Origin: Streptomyces sp. NBC_00190 | Lineage (GTDB): Bacteria; Actinomycetota; Actinomycetes; Streptomycetales; Streptomycetaceae | Assembly (NCBI RefSeq): GCF_036203305.1 | Contig: NZ_CP108131.1 | Span: forward strand, 1,426,001-1,490,000 | Direction of reading: 5' to 3' | Length of the DNA stretch: 64,000 bases | Program-made: the position numbers and the translations under genes | Part shown: one piece after another, positions 9,887 through 18,273 of the stretch | Position numbering within the stretch: the first letter of the stretch is position 1 | How the letters are laid out: every line of letters starts with the position of its first letter | The notes under the pieces: generated by a model | The model's database searches: none | What the model was told of the DNA's origin: nothing | What the model saw: the letters and a program-made list of their open reading frames with translations, nothing else

Positions 9887-10669
9887 ATGCCCATGCTTGT
9901 CGGAACCTCGGGGTGGCAGTACAAGGACTGGCGCGGCGTCCTCTACCCGCCCGAGCAGCCGCAGCGGCTGTGGCTGGAGGAGTACGCCCGGCATTTCACC
10001 ACCGTCGAGAACAACAACGCCTTCTACCGGCTTCCCACGACGGAGGTCTTCGGGTCCTGGCGGGAGCGGACACCCGAGGGGTTCGTCATGGCGGTCAAGG
10101 CCAGCCGCTACCTGACCCATCTGAAGCGGCTGCACGACCCCGAGGAGCCGGTGCACCGGCTGCTGGAACACGCCGCAGGCCTCGGCGACCGGATGGGCCC
10201 CGTCCTGCTGCAGCTGCCACCCGGCTTCCGGGAGGACGTCGGGGCGCTGGACGCGTGCCTCGGCTGCTTTCCCGGCACGGTCCGGGTGGCGGTCGAACTG
10301 CGCCACGCCTCGTGGTGGGAGGCGGAGCGGGAGCTGCGGGCGGTGCTGGAGCGGCACGGCAGCGCGCTGTGCTGGGCGGACAGGTGGTCCCGCCCGGTGA
10401 CGCCGCTGTGGCGGACCGCGTCATGGGGGTACGTCCGGTTCCACGGCGGCATCGCCGAGCCGCCGCCGCACTACGGCCGGCAAGCCTTGAAGTCCTGGGC
10501 CGTACGCATCGCCGAGCAGTGGCCGGACGAGGCGGACGTGTACGTGTACTTCAACAACGACCTCGGTGGTGCGGCCGTCGTCGATGCCGTGAAGTTCGCC
10601 CGGACGGCGGCCGCGATGGGCAGGACGGTGAGCCGTACGCCCCCGCCCCCACCTCCGTCCCCGACGTAG
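9887..10669 (+). CDS. DUF72 family protein (YecE-like TIM barrel)
   Basis: The 260-residue protein begins with the family hallmark VGTSGWQYKDWRGVLYP, followed by TTVENNNAFYRLPT. It ends with the conserved VYVYFNNDLGGAAVVDA segment, so it is full length. DUF72 proteins have a TIM-barrel fold, and no biochemical role is firmly established. The start is ATG 9887 (a second ATG lies 6 bases on). It stands alone between the katG terminator and the convergent recQ gene, whose stop is 24 bases away. Confidence 0.92.
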   Translation: MPMLVGTSGWQYKDWRGVLYPPEQPQRLWLEEYARHFTTVENNNAFYRLPTTEVFGSWRERTPEGFVMAVKASRYLTHLKRLHDPEEPVHRLLEHAAGLGDRMGPVLLQLPPGFREDVGALDACLGCFPGTVRVAVELRHASWWEAERELRAVLERHGSALCWADRWSRPVTPLWRTASWGYVRFHGGIAEPPPHYGRQALKSWAVRIAEQWPDEADVYVYFNNDLGGAAVVDAVKFARTAAAMGRTVSRTPPPPPPSPT

Positions 10670-10693
10670 CCGAGACCGTCCGCCCCCGACCGG

Positions 10694-12724
10694 CTACTGC
10701 CAGTCGTCCCACGGCGGGTCCATCTCGTCCAGGTCGAACGGCGGCTCGTCGGCATCCGGCGCCACGGGCTGCGCCACCGGGACGGGCGCCGCAGGGGCCG
10801 GGACGGCCGGGGACGGGGGGACGGACTCGGCCGGGGGCGCGGGGGCGGTGGAAGCGTGGCCGGCTCCGGAGGCGTCGCACTCCGCCAGGGTGTCGAGCAC
10901 GCCCCCGGCGTACTTGGTGAGCTTGGCCTCGCCGACGCCGCCGATCGTGCCCAGCTCCTCGACCGTGGCCGGAAGCCGCGTCGCGATCTCCCGCAGCGTC
11001 GCGTCGTGGAAGACGACGTACGCCGGTACTCCCTGCTCGCGGGCCGTTGCGGCCCGCCAGGCACGGAGGGCCTCGAAGACAGGTACGACAGCCGCCGGCA
11101 GGTCGACGGGCACGCGGGCGCCCTTCCCGGAGCCCGACCCGGACGCCTTACGGGGCTGGCCGACGGCCGCCCTCTCCTTCCGCATCGGGACGCTGCGGCG
11201 CCCGCCCAGCACCTCGCCGCTGTTGTCCGTCAGCACGAGCGTCCCGTAGTCGCCCTCCACCGCCAGCAGCCCCAGCGCCAGCAGCTGCCGGACGACTCCT
11301 CGCCACTCCGTGGTGCCCAGGTCCGACCCGACGCCGAACACCGAGAGCGCGTCGTGGTCGAACTGGATGACCTTGGCCGTCTTCTTGCCCTGCAGGATGT
11401 CGATGATCTGGCCGGCGCCGAACTTCTGGCGCCGCTCCTTCGCCAGCCGCCACACCGTCGACAGCAGCTTCTGTGCCGCGACCGTGCCGTCCCAGGTCTC
11501 GGCCGGAGTCAGACAGGTGTCGCAGTTGCCGCACGGCGCGCCCGACTGCCCGAAGTACTCCAGCAGCCGCACCCGGCGGCAATGGACCGTCTCGCACAGC
11601 GCCAGCATGGCGTCCAGGTGTACCGCCAGTGAGCGGCGGTGGGCCTCGTCGCCCTCGGAACCGTCGATGAGCTTGCGCTGCTGGACGACGTCCTGCAGGC
11701 CGTACGCCAGCCACGCCGTGGCGGGCTCGCCGTCGCGGCCGGCCCGACCGGTCTCCTGGTAGTAGCCCTCGACCGACTTCGGCAGGTCGAGGTGGGCCAC
11801 GAACCGTACGTCCGGCTTGTCGATGCCCATGCCGAAGGCGATCGTGGCCACCACCACGACCCCGTCCTCCCGCAGGAAGCGCGCCTGGTTCGCCGCACGC
11901 ACGCGGGCGTCCATCCCCGCGTGGTACGGCACGGCGTCGATGCCCTGCTCCACCAGGAAGGCCGCCGTCTTCTCCACCGAGGACCGCGAGAGGCAGTAGA
12001 CGACTCCGGCGTCCCCGTCGTGCTCGGTCCGGAGCAGCTCCAGCAGCTGCCCCAGCGGCTTGTCCTTCGCGACGATGCGGTACTGGATGTTCGGCCGGTC
12101 GAAGCCGGCGACGAAGTGCCTGGCGTCCCCCAGACCGAGCCGCGCCGCGATCTCGGCGTGGGTGGCCTCGGTGGCCGTCGCGGTCAGCGCGATCCGCGGC
12201 ACCTTCGGCCAGCGCTCGTGCAGCATGGACAGCGCGAGGTAGTCGGGCCGGAAGTCGTGACCCCACTGGGCGACACAGTGCGCCTCGTCGATCGCGAAGA
12301 GCGACACCTTGCCCCGGTCGAGCAGTCGCTGTGTGCCCTCGGTGCGCAGCCGCTCGGGAGCCAGGTAGAGCAGGTCCAGCTCGTCCGCGAGGAATGCCTG
12401 CTCGACGGCCTGCCGCTCGTACGGGTCCTGCGTCGAATTGAGGAATCCGGCCCGCACCCCGAGGGCGGTGAGCGCGTCCACCTGGTCCTGCATCAGCGCG
12501 ATGAGCGGCGAGATCACGACGCCCGTGCCCTCTCTGACCAGCGCCGGGATCTGATAGCAGAGCGACTTGCCACCGCCGGTCGGCATCAGCACGAGGGCGT
12601 CGCCGCCACCGACGACCTGCTCGATGATCTCCTGCTGCTCGCCGCGGAAGGAGCTGTAACCGAAGACGCGGTGGAGCGTCTGCAAAGCGTCGGAGATCTC
12701 GGGGGAAGCGTCCGGAAGGGCCAT
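10694..12724 (-). CDS. recQ: ATP-dependent DNA helicase RecQ
   Basis: The 676-residue 3'-5' DNA helicase acts in recombination and replication-fork repair. Helicase motifs are visible: motif [13 protein letters not shown] (near residue 53), motif [22 protein letters not shown] (near 145) and motif [14 protein letters not shown]. The zinc-binding RQC region has the cysteines of [10 protein letters not shown], and an HRDC domain lies near 545-620. A proline/alanine-rich tail with an acidic end ([18 protein letters not shown]) follows, common in actinobacterial RecQ. It is convergent with the DUF72 gene, and its ATG is at 12724. Confidence 0.95.
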   Translation of the reverse strand: MALPDASPEISDALQTLHRVFGYSSFRGEQQEIIEQVVGGGDALVLMPTGGGKSLCYQIPALVREGTGVVISPLIALMQDQVDALTALGVRAGFLNSTQDPYERQAVEQAFLADELDLLYLAPERLRTEGTQRLLDRGKVSLFAIDEAHCVAQWGHDFRPDYLALSMLHERWPKVPRIALTATATEATHAEIAARLGLGDARHFVAGFDRPNIQYRIVAKDKPLGQLLELLRTEHDGDAGVVYCLSRSSVEKTAAFLVEQGIDAVPYHAGMDARVRAANQARFLREDGVVVVATIAFGMGIDKPDVRFVAHLDLPKSVEGYYQETGRAGRDGEPATAWLAYGLQDVVQQRKLIDGSEGDEAHRRSLAVHLDAMLALCETVHCRRVRLLEYFGQSGAPCGNCDTCLTPAETWDGTVAAQKLLSTVWRLAKERRQKFGAGQIIDILQGKKTAKVIQFDHDALSVFGVGSDLGTTEWRGVVRQLLALGLLAVEGDYGTLVLTDNSGEVLGGRRSVPMRKERAAVGQPRKASGSGSGKGARVPVDLPAAVVPVFEALRAWRAATAREQGVPAYVVFHDATLREIATRLPATVEELGTIGGVGEAKLTKYAGGVLDTLAECDASGAGHASTAPAPPAESVPPSPAVPAPAAPVPVAQPVAPDADEPPFDLDEMDPPWDDWQ

Positions 12725-12877
12725 TCACGAAGCCTAACGGCACCCGCCGACACCTCCGTCCCGTCCGCCGGAACCTGTGGACGAGGCCCGCGTCCCACCG
12801 GACCGCCGTCCCGGTCGCACACCCGGGTGGCACGGGCGTCGCGGGGTCTCGACCCCGCCTCCTGGGCTAGGCGCGGG

Positions 12878-12922
12878 CTAAGCGGCCTCGGGGAAGTGGG
12901 GCACGTCCCCGAGACCGCTTAG
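12878..12922 (-). terminator. Terminator overlapping the stop of the GlxA-type regulator gene
   Basis: Seventeen-base arms, 12878-12894 and 12906-12922, pair with one mismatch around an 11-base loop. The right arm contains the TAA stop (12919-12921) of the regulator gene on the minus strand, so the hairpin would end that transcript and keep it out of recQ. Confidence 0.82.
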
Positions 12923-13908
12923 ACGGGAGTCCGGAAGCGGTTGCGGTATTCCGTCGGTGTCGTGTCGAGCTTGCGGCGGAACGCCCGGATGAGGGTGTCG
13001 GTCGTGTTGAAGCCGCAGGTGGACGCGATGCGCTCCAGGGTGGCATCGGTGGATTCGAGTTGGTTGCGTGCCACTTCGACGCGGGCCGATTCGATGTAGG
13101 CGGCCGGGGTCATGCCGAGTTCGGTCTTGAAGATCCTCGTGAGCTGCCGTTCGCTCACATGGGCCTCCCCGGCGAGATCGGCGACGGTGAGCGGCTCGGC
13201 GATGTTCCGCGTGATGTGGTGGCGGAGGTCCTCGATGCGTCGCGTCGTCGAGACGGGTTCGAGCGGGACGCTGAACTGGCTCTGCCCGCCGGGCCGCTTG
13301 AGGTACATCACGAGCTGCCGGGCGACGCGGAGGGCGACGCCCTCGCCGAAGTCCTCGGCGACGAGCGCGAGGGACAGGTCGAGGCAGGCGCTGATGCCCG
13401 CGCCGGTCCACACGTCGTGGTCGCGGATGAAGATCGGATCGGAGTCGACCTCGACCTCGGGATGGTCGGCGGCGAGTTGCTGCGCCGTCGACCAGTGGGT
13501 CGTGGCGCGCTTGCCGTCCAGCAACCCGGCGGCAGCGAGAATGTGCGCCCCCACGCAGACGGATGCGACGCGCCGTGCGGTGCCGGCGAGAGTCCTCACC
13601 CGGTCGACCACTGCGGCATCGGTAACAGCGTGTACGCGCCGACGGCCGTCGACCTCGACCGCGCCGGGCACCAGGAGGGTGTCGATGCTCCTGCGGGACA
13701 CCTCCTGGAAGGTGGTGTCGGGGAGCACGCGCACCCCGGCCGAGGTGGTGACGGGGCCCAGGGTCTCGGCCGCGAGGACGACCTCGTATCCCGCGGCGTC
13801 GCCCACCTCGCGTTGCAGCAGGGAGAACACCTCCGGGGGGCCGGTGACGTCCAGCAGGTCGACACCGTCGAAGAGGATGACGACGACGAATCGTTTGACG
13901 GTGCTCAA
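12919..13908 (-). CDS. GlxA-type AraC-family transcriptional regulator (DJ-1/PfpI plus AraC HTH)
   Basis: The roughly 329-residue regulator has an N-terminal DJ-1/PfpI-like ligand domain (VVVILFDGVDLLDVTGPPEV, with CVGAHILAAAGLLDG around the nucleophile-elbow position). It ends in an AraC helix-turn-helix (LTVADLAGEAHVSERQLTRI to CGFNTTDTLIRAFRRKLDTT). I choose the TTG at 13908 because GGAGGG sits just upstream and family homology starts there. An ATG at 13950 is possible. It is divergent from a cysteine hydrolase gene 135 bases away, a common pairing in which the regulator controls its neighbour. Confidence 0.88.
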   Translation of the reverse strand: MSTVKRFVVVILFDGVDLLDVTGPPEVFSLLQREVGDAAGYEVVLAAETLGPVTTSAGVRVLPDTTFQEVSRRSIDTLLVPGAVEVDGRRRVHAVTDAAVVDRVRTLAGTARRVASVCVGAHILAAAGLLDGKRATTHWSTAQQLAADHPEVEVDSDPIFIRDHDVWTGAGISACLDLSLALVAEDFGEGVALRVARQLVMYLKRPGGQSQFSVPLEPVSTTRRIEDLRHHITRNIAEPLTVADLAGEAHVSERQLTRIFKTELGMTPAAYIESARVEVARNQLESTDATLERIASTCGFNTTDTLIRAFRRKLDTTPTEYRNRFRTPV

Positions 13909-14043
13909 GTGCCCTCCACGCGATGTCCGTATCTGCAAGTTGGATGACATTGCCGACACATCTGGTGGGTCGTAGCGTTCCATACGCAGCCACCGCGTGA
14001 TGGCGCGGCCTTTCGATACGACGCCCGTGGAGGGGTATTTCAC

Positions 14044-14634
14044 ATGGCTACGACAACCCTGCGTGAGCTCAGCGGCTTCGATCAGACCCCGGCATCGCTC
14101 ACCGATGCGACGCTGATCCTGGTCGACTACCAGAACACCTACACCCGTGGCGTGATGGAGCTGACGGGGTGGCGGCCGGCCCTCGACTCCGCCGCCGCGC
14201 TGCTGGCCAGGGCCCGGGAGGCAGGCACGAAGGTCATCCACGTCGTGAACGACGGCGGCGCCGGAACGCCGTACGACATCCGGAGCGAGATCGGCGGGAT
14301 CCACTCCGCCGTGGCTCCCGTCGAGGGCGAACCCGTCGTCGTCAAGACGGTTCCCAACGCATTCGTCGACACCGACCTGGGTGAGCACGTCGACGCCGCC
14401 GGCAACAAGAACGTCATCGTCGCCGGGTTCATGACCAACATGTGCGTGACCTTCACGGTGGAGGGCGCGTTCCTACGCGGCAACCGGCCCACGGTGGTCG
14501 CCGACGCCTGTGCCACCCGGCCTCTGCGGACGGCACTCGCCGACCTGTCCGCCGAACAGATCCACCACGGTGCGCTCGCGACGATCTCCGATCTCTACGG
14601 GGTCATCGTCCCGTCCGCGTCGTCCCTGAGCTGA
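14044..14634 (+). CDS. Isochorismatase-like cysteine hydrolase
   Basis: The 196-residue protein has the three catalytic positions of the isochorismatase-like family: Asp28 in ILVDYQN, Lys101 in VVVKTVPNAF and Cys134 in TNMCVTFTVEGA. With a Cys nucleophile, an amidase/nicotinamidase-like activity is more likely than isochorismate cleavage; the substrate cannot be read from sequence. The ATG has GGAGGGG upstream. It is divergent from the GlxA-type regulator, which probably controls it. It converges with the MBL-fold gene, 7 bases between stops. Confidence 0.9.
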   Translation: MATTTLRELSGFDQTPASLTDATLILVDYQNTYTRGVMELTGWRPALDSAAALLARAREAGTKVIHVVNDGGAGTPYDIRSEIGGIHSAVAPVEGEPVVVKTVPNAFVDTDLGEHVDAAGNKNVIVAGFMTNMCVTFTVEGAFLRGNRPTVVADACATRPLRTALADLSAEQIHHGALATISDLYGVIVPSASSLS

Positions 14635-14641
14635 GCACGGA

Positions 14642-15685
14642 TCAGAAGTCCACGGTGAGGAAACCGTCCTCGTCGGCCGGCGCGGGGGCCAGCACACGGT
14701 ATCCGAACTCCTCCTTCAGAGCGGCGAGGTCCCAGTTCGCGGCCCGCTCGCGGTAGTTGAAGAAGAGTTCCTTCGTCTCCCCGCCGTTCTTGAGGATGCG
14801 GGCGATGGCGACGTCGTCCGGGTGGCCGTGGATCTTGCCGTTGGTGGAGATCAGATAGCGGCCGCAGTCGAGGAGGCCGAGCAGGTCGTTCGAGAGGTTC
14901 CTGGCGCTGCCGTGGTGGGCGACCTTCAGGGCGTCGATCCGCAGCCGCCCGCCCTCGGCCTCGGCGCGCGGCCGGAGCGAGGCCACCAGGCGGGGGTCGT
15001 CCGCGTCGCCGGTGAAGACGATGCGGGTGCCCTCGAACTCGAACAGCAGGCCGATGCTGGTGGGGTTCGTCGGGGAGCCGTCCCGGTTGAACGGCGTGGC
15101 GGCCAGCTTGTCGACGTCGATCGGGCCGAAGTGTTCGACGCCGGCCGCCAGCTCCCTCTCCTTGGGGTCCACTCCGGGGATCAGCCCGGCCTCCTCGCAC
15201 TTGGTCTTCCACGTCGTGATCAGCGACTCGAGCAGCCGGCGGTCCGGCGCCAGCACCTCCATCGTGGATCCGTCGTCGAACCAGGACAGCGGATGGCCCA
15301 CCTCGATGCTCCGGCCCTCGAAGGCCTTGTTCCAGGGGAGGTGCTGGGTCATGAGCGCGGTGGTGAGCTCCTCCCCGTCCACCGCGCCGAGCACCTCGCG
15401 GTCGTGGAGATGGTCGAAGCCGTTGAACCACACGTCCCCGAACTGCACCGGCCGTTCGAGGTCGTCGAGCATCGCCAGCACACCGAGGATGTGGTCCTGG
15501 TCGACGTGTGTCACCACGAGTACGTCGATCCGGCCGCCGTCCAGCCCGGCGAGCAGCGGTTTGATCCGTCCGTAGGTACCGTGCCGTCCGCCGTCGAAGA
15601 GGATCCGCCGGGCGAACTCGTCATTGCCGTATTCGAGGAGCAGGCAGTCGCCGTCCTCCGCGGGCAGCATCCTGAGCCGGATCAT
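14642..15685 (-). CDS. ComEC-like metallo-beta-lactamase-fold hydrolase, last gene of the caspase operon
   Basis: The 347-residue protein has an MBL fold throughout. The first metal motif is THVDQDH (His60, Asp62, Asp64, His65), so the usual second His of HxHxDH is Asp. Later come TRIVFTGDADD and VAHHGSARNL, the HHGS form typical of the ComEC/Rec2-like branch. It lacks membrane segments and would be a soluble hydrolase, perhaps of nucleotides or nucleic acid. Its ATG overlaps the previous gene's stop (ATGA), so it is translationally coupled as the third gene after a caspase-like protease. Related MBL proteins occur in predicted bacterial conflict systems. Confidence 0.85.
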   Translation of the reverse strand: MIRLRMLPAEDGDCLLLEYGNDEFARRILFDGGRHGTYGRIKPLLAGLDGGRIDVLVVTHVDQDHILGVLAMLDDLERPVQFGDVWFNGFDHLHDREVLGAVDGEELTTALMTQHLPWNKAFEGRSIEVGHPLSWFDDGSTMEVLAPDRRLLESLITTWKTKCEEAGLIPGVDPKERELAAGVEHFGPIDVDKLAATPFNRDGSPTNPTSIGLLFEFEGTRIVFTGDADDPRLVASLRPRAEAEGGRLRIDALKVAHHGSARNLSNDLLGLLDCGRYLISTNGKIHGHPDDVAIARILKNGGETKELFFNYRERAANWDLAALKEEFGYRVLAPAPADEDGFLTVDF

Positions 15686-16968
15686 CGAGTACTCCCTTGC
15701 CGCAGGTCGAGAATGAGGAACGGCTCGCGCATGTCGGCCAGCCAGGACAGCCGGCGCGCCTCGTCGAGTCGGCGTACGCATTCGGGGTCGTCGGGGAAGG
15801 CGGAGAGCCCGTCGACGAGCCACGCGAGCCCGAGCGTGTAGAAGGGGATGCCGCGGTCGAAGGCCTCGATCAGCCCGTCCCGCGCCCGCGCCCGGTCCGG
15901 CGAGCCCCGGCGCAGCAGCCGGACCGCCCGCAGGATCGCCCCGTCGCTGATCCGGGGGAAGGAGTCGGCCAGCCGGTCCAGCCACGGGTCCCAGTACGTC
16001 ACGCCCTTCGAGTGGTCGGTGCCGATGAGGACGTAGGCCCCGGCTGCCGCCGCGAGCGGGTTCTGGAGCTTGGAGTAGAGCATCGCCTCGACGTCGGTGA
16101 AGAGCCGGGCCGCCATGTCCAGGGCGCCCTGGGACATGTACGCGAGCCCCGCGCCGACCGCCGGGTCGCGGACGGCCACGGCGACGGCGCTGCCGGTCGG
16201 ACTCTGCCGCAGATTGACCAGGACCTCGACCTCTGTGGTGCCCCAGGGCAGGGGGAGGGTGACCAGCCGTACGGATCCGGCGGTCTCCACGACCAGGAAC
16301 TGCCGCTCGCCGACGGGTTCGCCGGGGGCGCCGACGGGCCCGTCCGGACCGAAGCGGTAGAGCGGTGACACCGCTTCCCCGCGCACGGCGGGCGTCGGCA
16401 GGACGCGGGGCTCGCCGTGGGCGATCAGCCGGGCGACCTGGGGCTCCGGCCCGTTCCTCCCGAGCGCGAGCATCGACGCGAAGGAACAGCTCGTCGGCGC
16501 GGCGTCGGGGATCCAGGTGGCGAGCGCGGTCAGGTCGACGGCCGCCCCGGGGGCGTCATCGTCCGGCCCGGCGGCGGCGACGATGGACCGTGAGGCGACC
16601 GACGCCGCGAGCGGGACCTCGGCGGGGCTGTGGTAGACGCTGTCCGGCTCGATGTTGCCCATGAGGTACTGCCAGGAGTGCGTCTCGTACGGCGAGTCCG
16701 TCATGACGAAGTCCACCGGTGTCTCCTGGCCCTCCACCGCCACGGCGTTCTCCGTCAGCACCAGCCCGGACGGCAGGGCCGCCGACACGACGTAGCGCCC
16801 GGGCGTGACCGGGTATGACGCGGGCCGGGGCGAACTCCCGCAGGGGATCAGGATGTTGCGCCGGGACTCGCCCGTGAGGTCGGCGGAGTTGATGTCACCG
16901 ACGATCACCGCGTCGTTGGACTCCCCCGCGGACGAGAGGAAGAGCCGGACGGCGAGTGCGGTGCTCAT
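15682..16968 (-). CDS. Unrecognised protein, middle gene of the caspase-MBL operon
   Basis: I do not recognise this 428-residue protein. The N-terminal third is beta-rich, with a PEGA/carboxypeptidase-regulatory-like strand pair (PGRYVVSAALPSG near residue 55). Part of the middle is also beta-rich (FLVVETAGSVRLVTLPLP). The last 170 residues are helical, with repeat-like units (LLRRGSPDRARARDGLIEA, RRLDEARRLSWLADM) that could be TPR-like. No signal peptide or membrane helix is seen. It is joined by ATGA overlaps to the caspase gene upstream and the MBL gene downstream. It could be the adaptor or target linking them; that is inference. Confidence 0.75.
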   Translation of the reverse strand: MSTALAVRLFLSSAGESNDAVIVGDINSADLTGESRRNILIPCGSSPRPASYPVTPGRYVVSAALPSGLVLTENAVAVEGQETPVDFVMTDSPYETHSWQYLMGNIEPDSVYHSPAEVPLAASVASRSIVAAAGPDDDAPGAAVDLTALATWIPDAAPTSCSFASMLALGRNGPEPQVARLIAHGEPRVLPTPAVRGEAVSPLYRFGPDGPVGAPGEPVGERQFLVVETAGSVRLVTLPLPWGTTEVEVLVNLRQSPTGSAVAVAVRDPAVGAGLAYMSQGALDMAARLFTDVEAMLYSKLQNPLAAAAGAYVLIGTDHSKGVTYWDPWLDRLADSFPRISDGAILRAVRLLRRGSPDRARARDGLIEAFDRGIPFYTLGLAWLVDGLSAFPDDPECVRRLDEARRLSWLADMREPFLILDLRQGSTR

Positions 16969-18143
16969 GGCCTGGCCAATCCGATGCGGAACAGCGGTGG
17001 GCGCGCGTCCAGTTCGTTGCTGCGTACGTCCTCGGGACCGAGGACGGCCTCGACCTCGTACCGCCCGAACGGCAGGAACAGGGCCCACTCGCCGAGGTCG
17101 GGTTCTTCGCCGGGCGCGGGCGGCGGGCGCCGCCGTTCCGCCTGCTCGGGGTGGCGGCAGATGAATTCGGCGCGCGCGTTGTCGGCGGGGTCCTTGCAGC
17201 CGATGTACACCGGGACGACCGGGTCACCGCGCAGTTCGTGGAAGTCGAAGTCGAACGATTCCTTGCCGACCGGTACGGAGGCCCCCACGAGGGACCCCGC
17301 GAACGAGGGCTCCCTCATGAAGCGGACGGTCGCGTGCAGCAGGGTGGCGGTGGTCACCCGCCACACGCTGTCCTCGGTGTTCTCGCTTCCCGCGCCGTCG
17401 AAGCTCCGCAGCAGCGCGTCGGTGAACAGGCTGACGCCTCCGGCGCGGGCGACGGCCTCCGCGCCGTGCAGGGTCGCGTAGATGATGGCGTGTTCCCGTG
17501 GCACGAACCCGTCGGGGCGTACGTTTCCGGCGACCGGGACCCGCCCGAGGGAGTCCGTGCCCACCTGGCGGACGAGTGCGTCGGAGCCCTCCCGGCAGGC
17601 GTCGACGAAGAAGACCTGCTGGCCGGCCCGGCAGTTGTTGAGTCCTCTCGTCAGGGCCTCGAAGTGCAGTGCGCCGTTCAGCGGGCTGTTGCGGTCGGCG
17701 AACACGTCCGCCGCCAGAAGGGACGTGTCGACCCCCAGCGAGATCCCGTGGCCGCAGAAGTAGAAGACCAGGCGGGCCTGATCGTGGTCGCCCCGGTCCT
17801 TCCACTCCGTGACGGCGGCCACGATGTTGTCGATGGTCGCCGGTTCCACGCCGTGCTCGCCTTGCGTCTTCGGGTGGACGAAGGGGGCGGGAGCCGCTTC
17901 GCTCAGCAGGAGTGCCAGGCTCCCCAGCGGTCTGCCCTTGTCGAGGTACTGGTCGATCATCCAGGTGGCGAAGGCGCGCGCCGATCGGGGTGGTGAGGAC
18001 AACTGCCGCATCCCCACGGCTCCCGGGTGGTCCGTCGGAGACGGGCCGCCGTCCAGGTGCTCGTACGCCCCGACGCCGATGACGAGCGCGTGCGTGGACG
18101 CGGGCCCCGCGTGCTCGTCCAGGTGGACGGTGAAACCGGCCAT
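16965..18143 (-). CDS. Caspase-like (peptidase C14) protease, first gene of a three-gene operon
   Basis: The 392-residue protein has a caspase/metacaspase fold in its first 260 residues. THALVIGVGAYEHL is the first strand, FYFCGHGIS carries the catalytic His132, and VFFVDACREG the catalytic Cys183. A beta-rich C-terminal extension follows (DFDFHELRGDPVVPVYIGCK, then FGRYEVEAVLGP), resembling the N-terminal module of the next gene. The ATG at 18143 has GGAGG 4 bases upstream. No signal peptide is present, so it should act inside the cell. It leads an operon with an unknown protein and an MBL-fold protein, an arrangement suggestive of abortive-infection or programmed-death systems. Confidence 0.86.
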   Translation of the reverse strand: MAGFTVHLDEHAGPASTHALVIGVGAYEHLDGGPSPTDHPGAVGMRQLSSPPRSARAFATWMIDQYLDKGRPLGSLALLLSEAAPAPFVHPKTQGEHGVEPATIDNIVAAVTEWKDRGDHDQARLVFYFCGHGISLGVDTSLLAADVFADRNSPLNGALHFEALTRGLNNCRAGQQVFFVDACREGSDALVRQVGTDSLGRVPVAGNVRPDGFVPREHAIIYATLHGAEAVARAGGVSLFTDALLRSFDGAGSENTEDSVWRVTTATLLHATVRFMREPSFAGSLVGASVPVGKESFDFDFHELRGDPVVPVYIGCKDPADNARAEFICRHPEQAERRRPPPAPGEEPDLGEWALFLPFGRYEVEAVLGPEDVRSNELDARPPLFRIGLARP

Positions 18144-18273
18144 GGAACCTCCGCGTGACGCACCGGCACAACAAAGAGGAGGCTTTGATCCCATTATAAG
18201 AAGAAGTAGGACGTACGCCCCTCGGGGGCCACATGGGCAAAAGGCGCCTGGTGGGGCTGACAGGCCCTATGTA

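Noticed and set aside
10666..10697. Inverted GTAGCCG/CGGCTAC between DUF72 and recQ
   Set aside because: The stem is only 7 bases with an 18-base loop and overlaps both stop codons; too weak to call a terminator.
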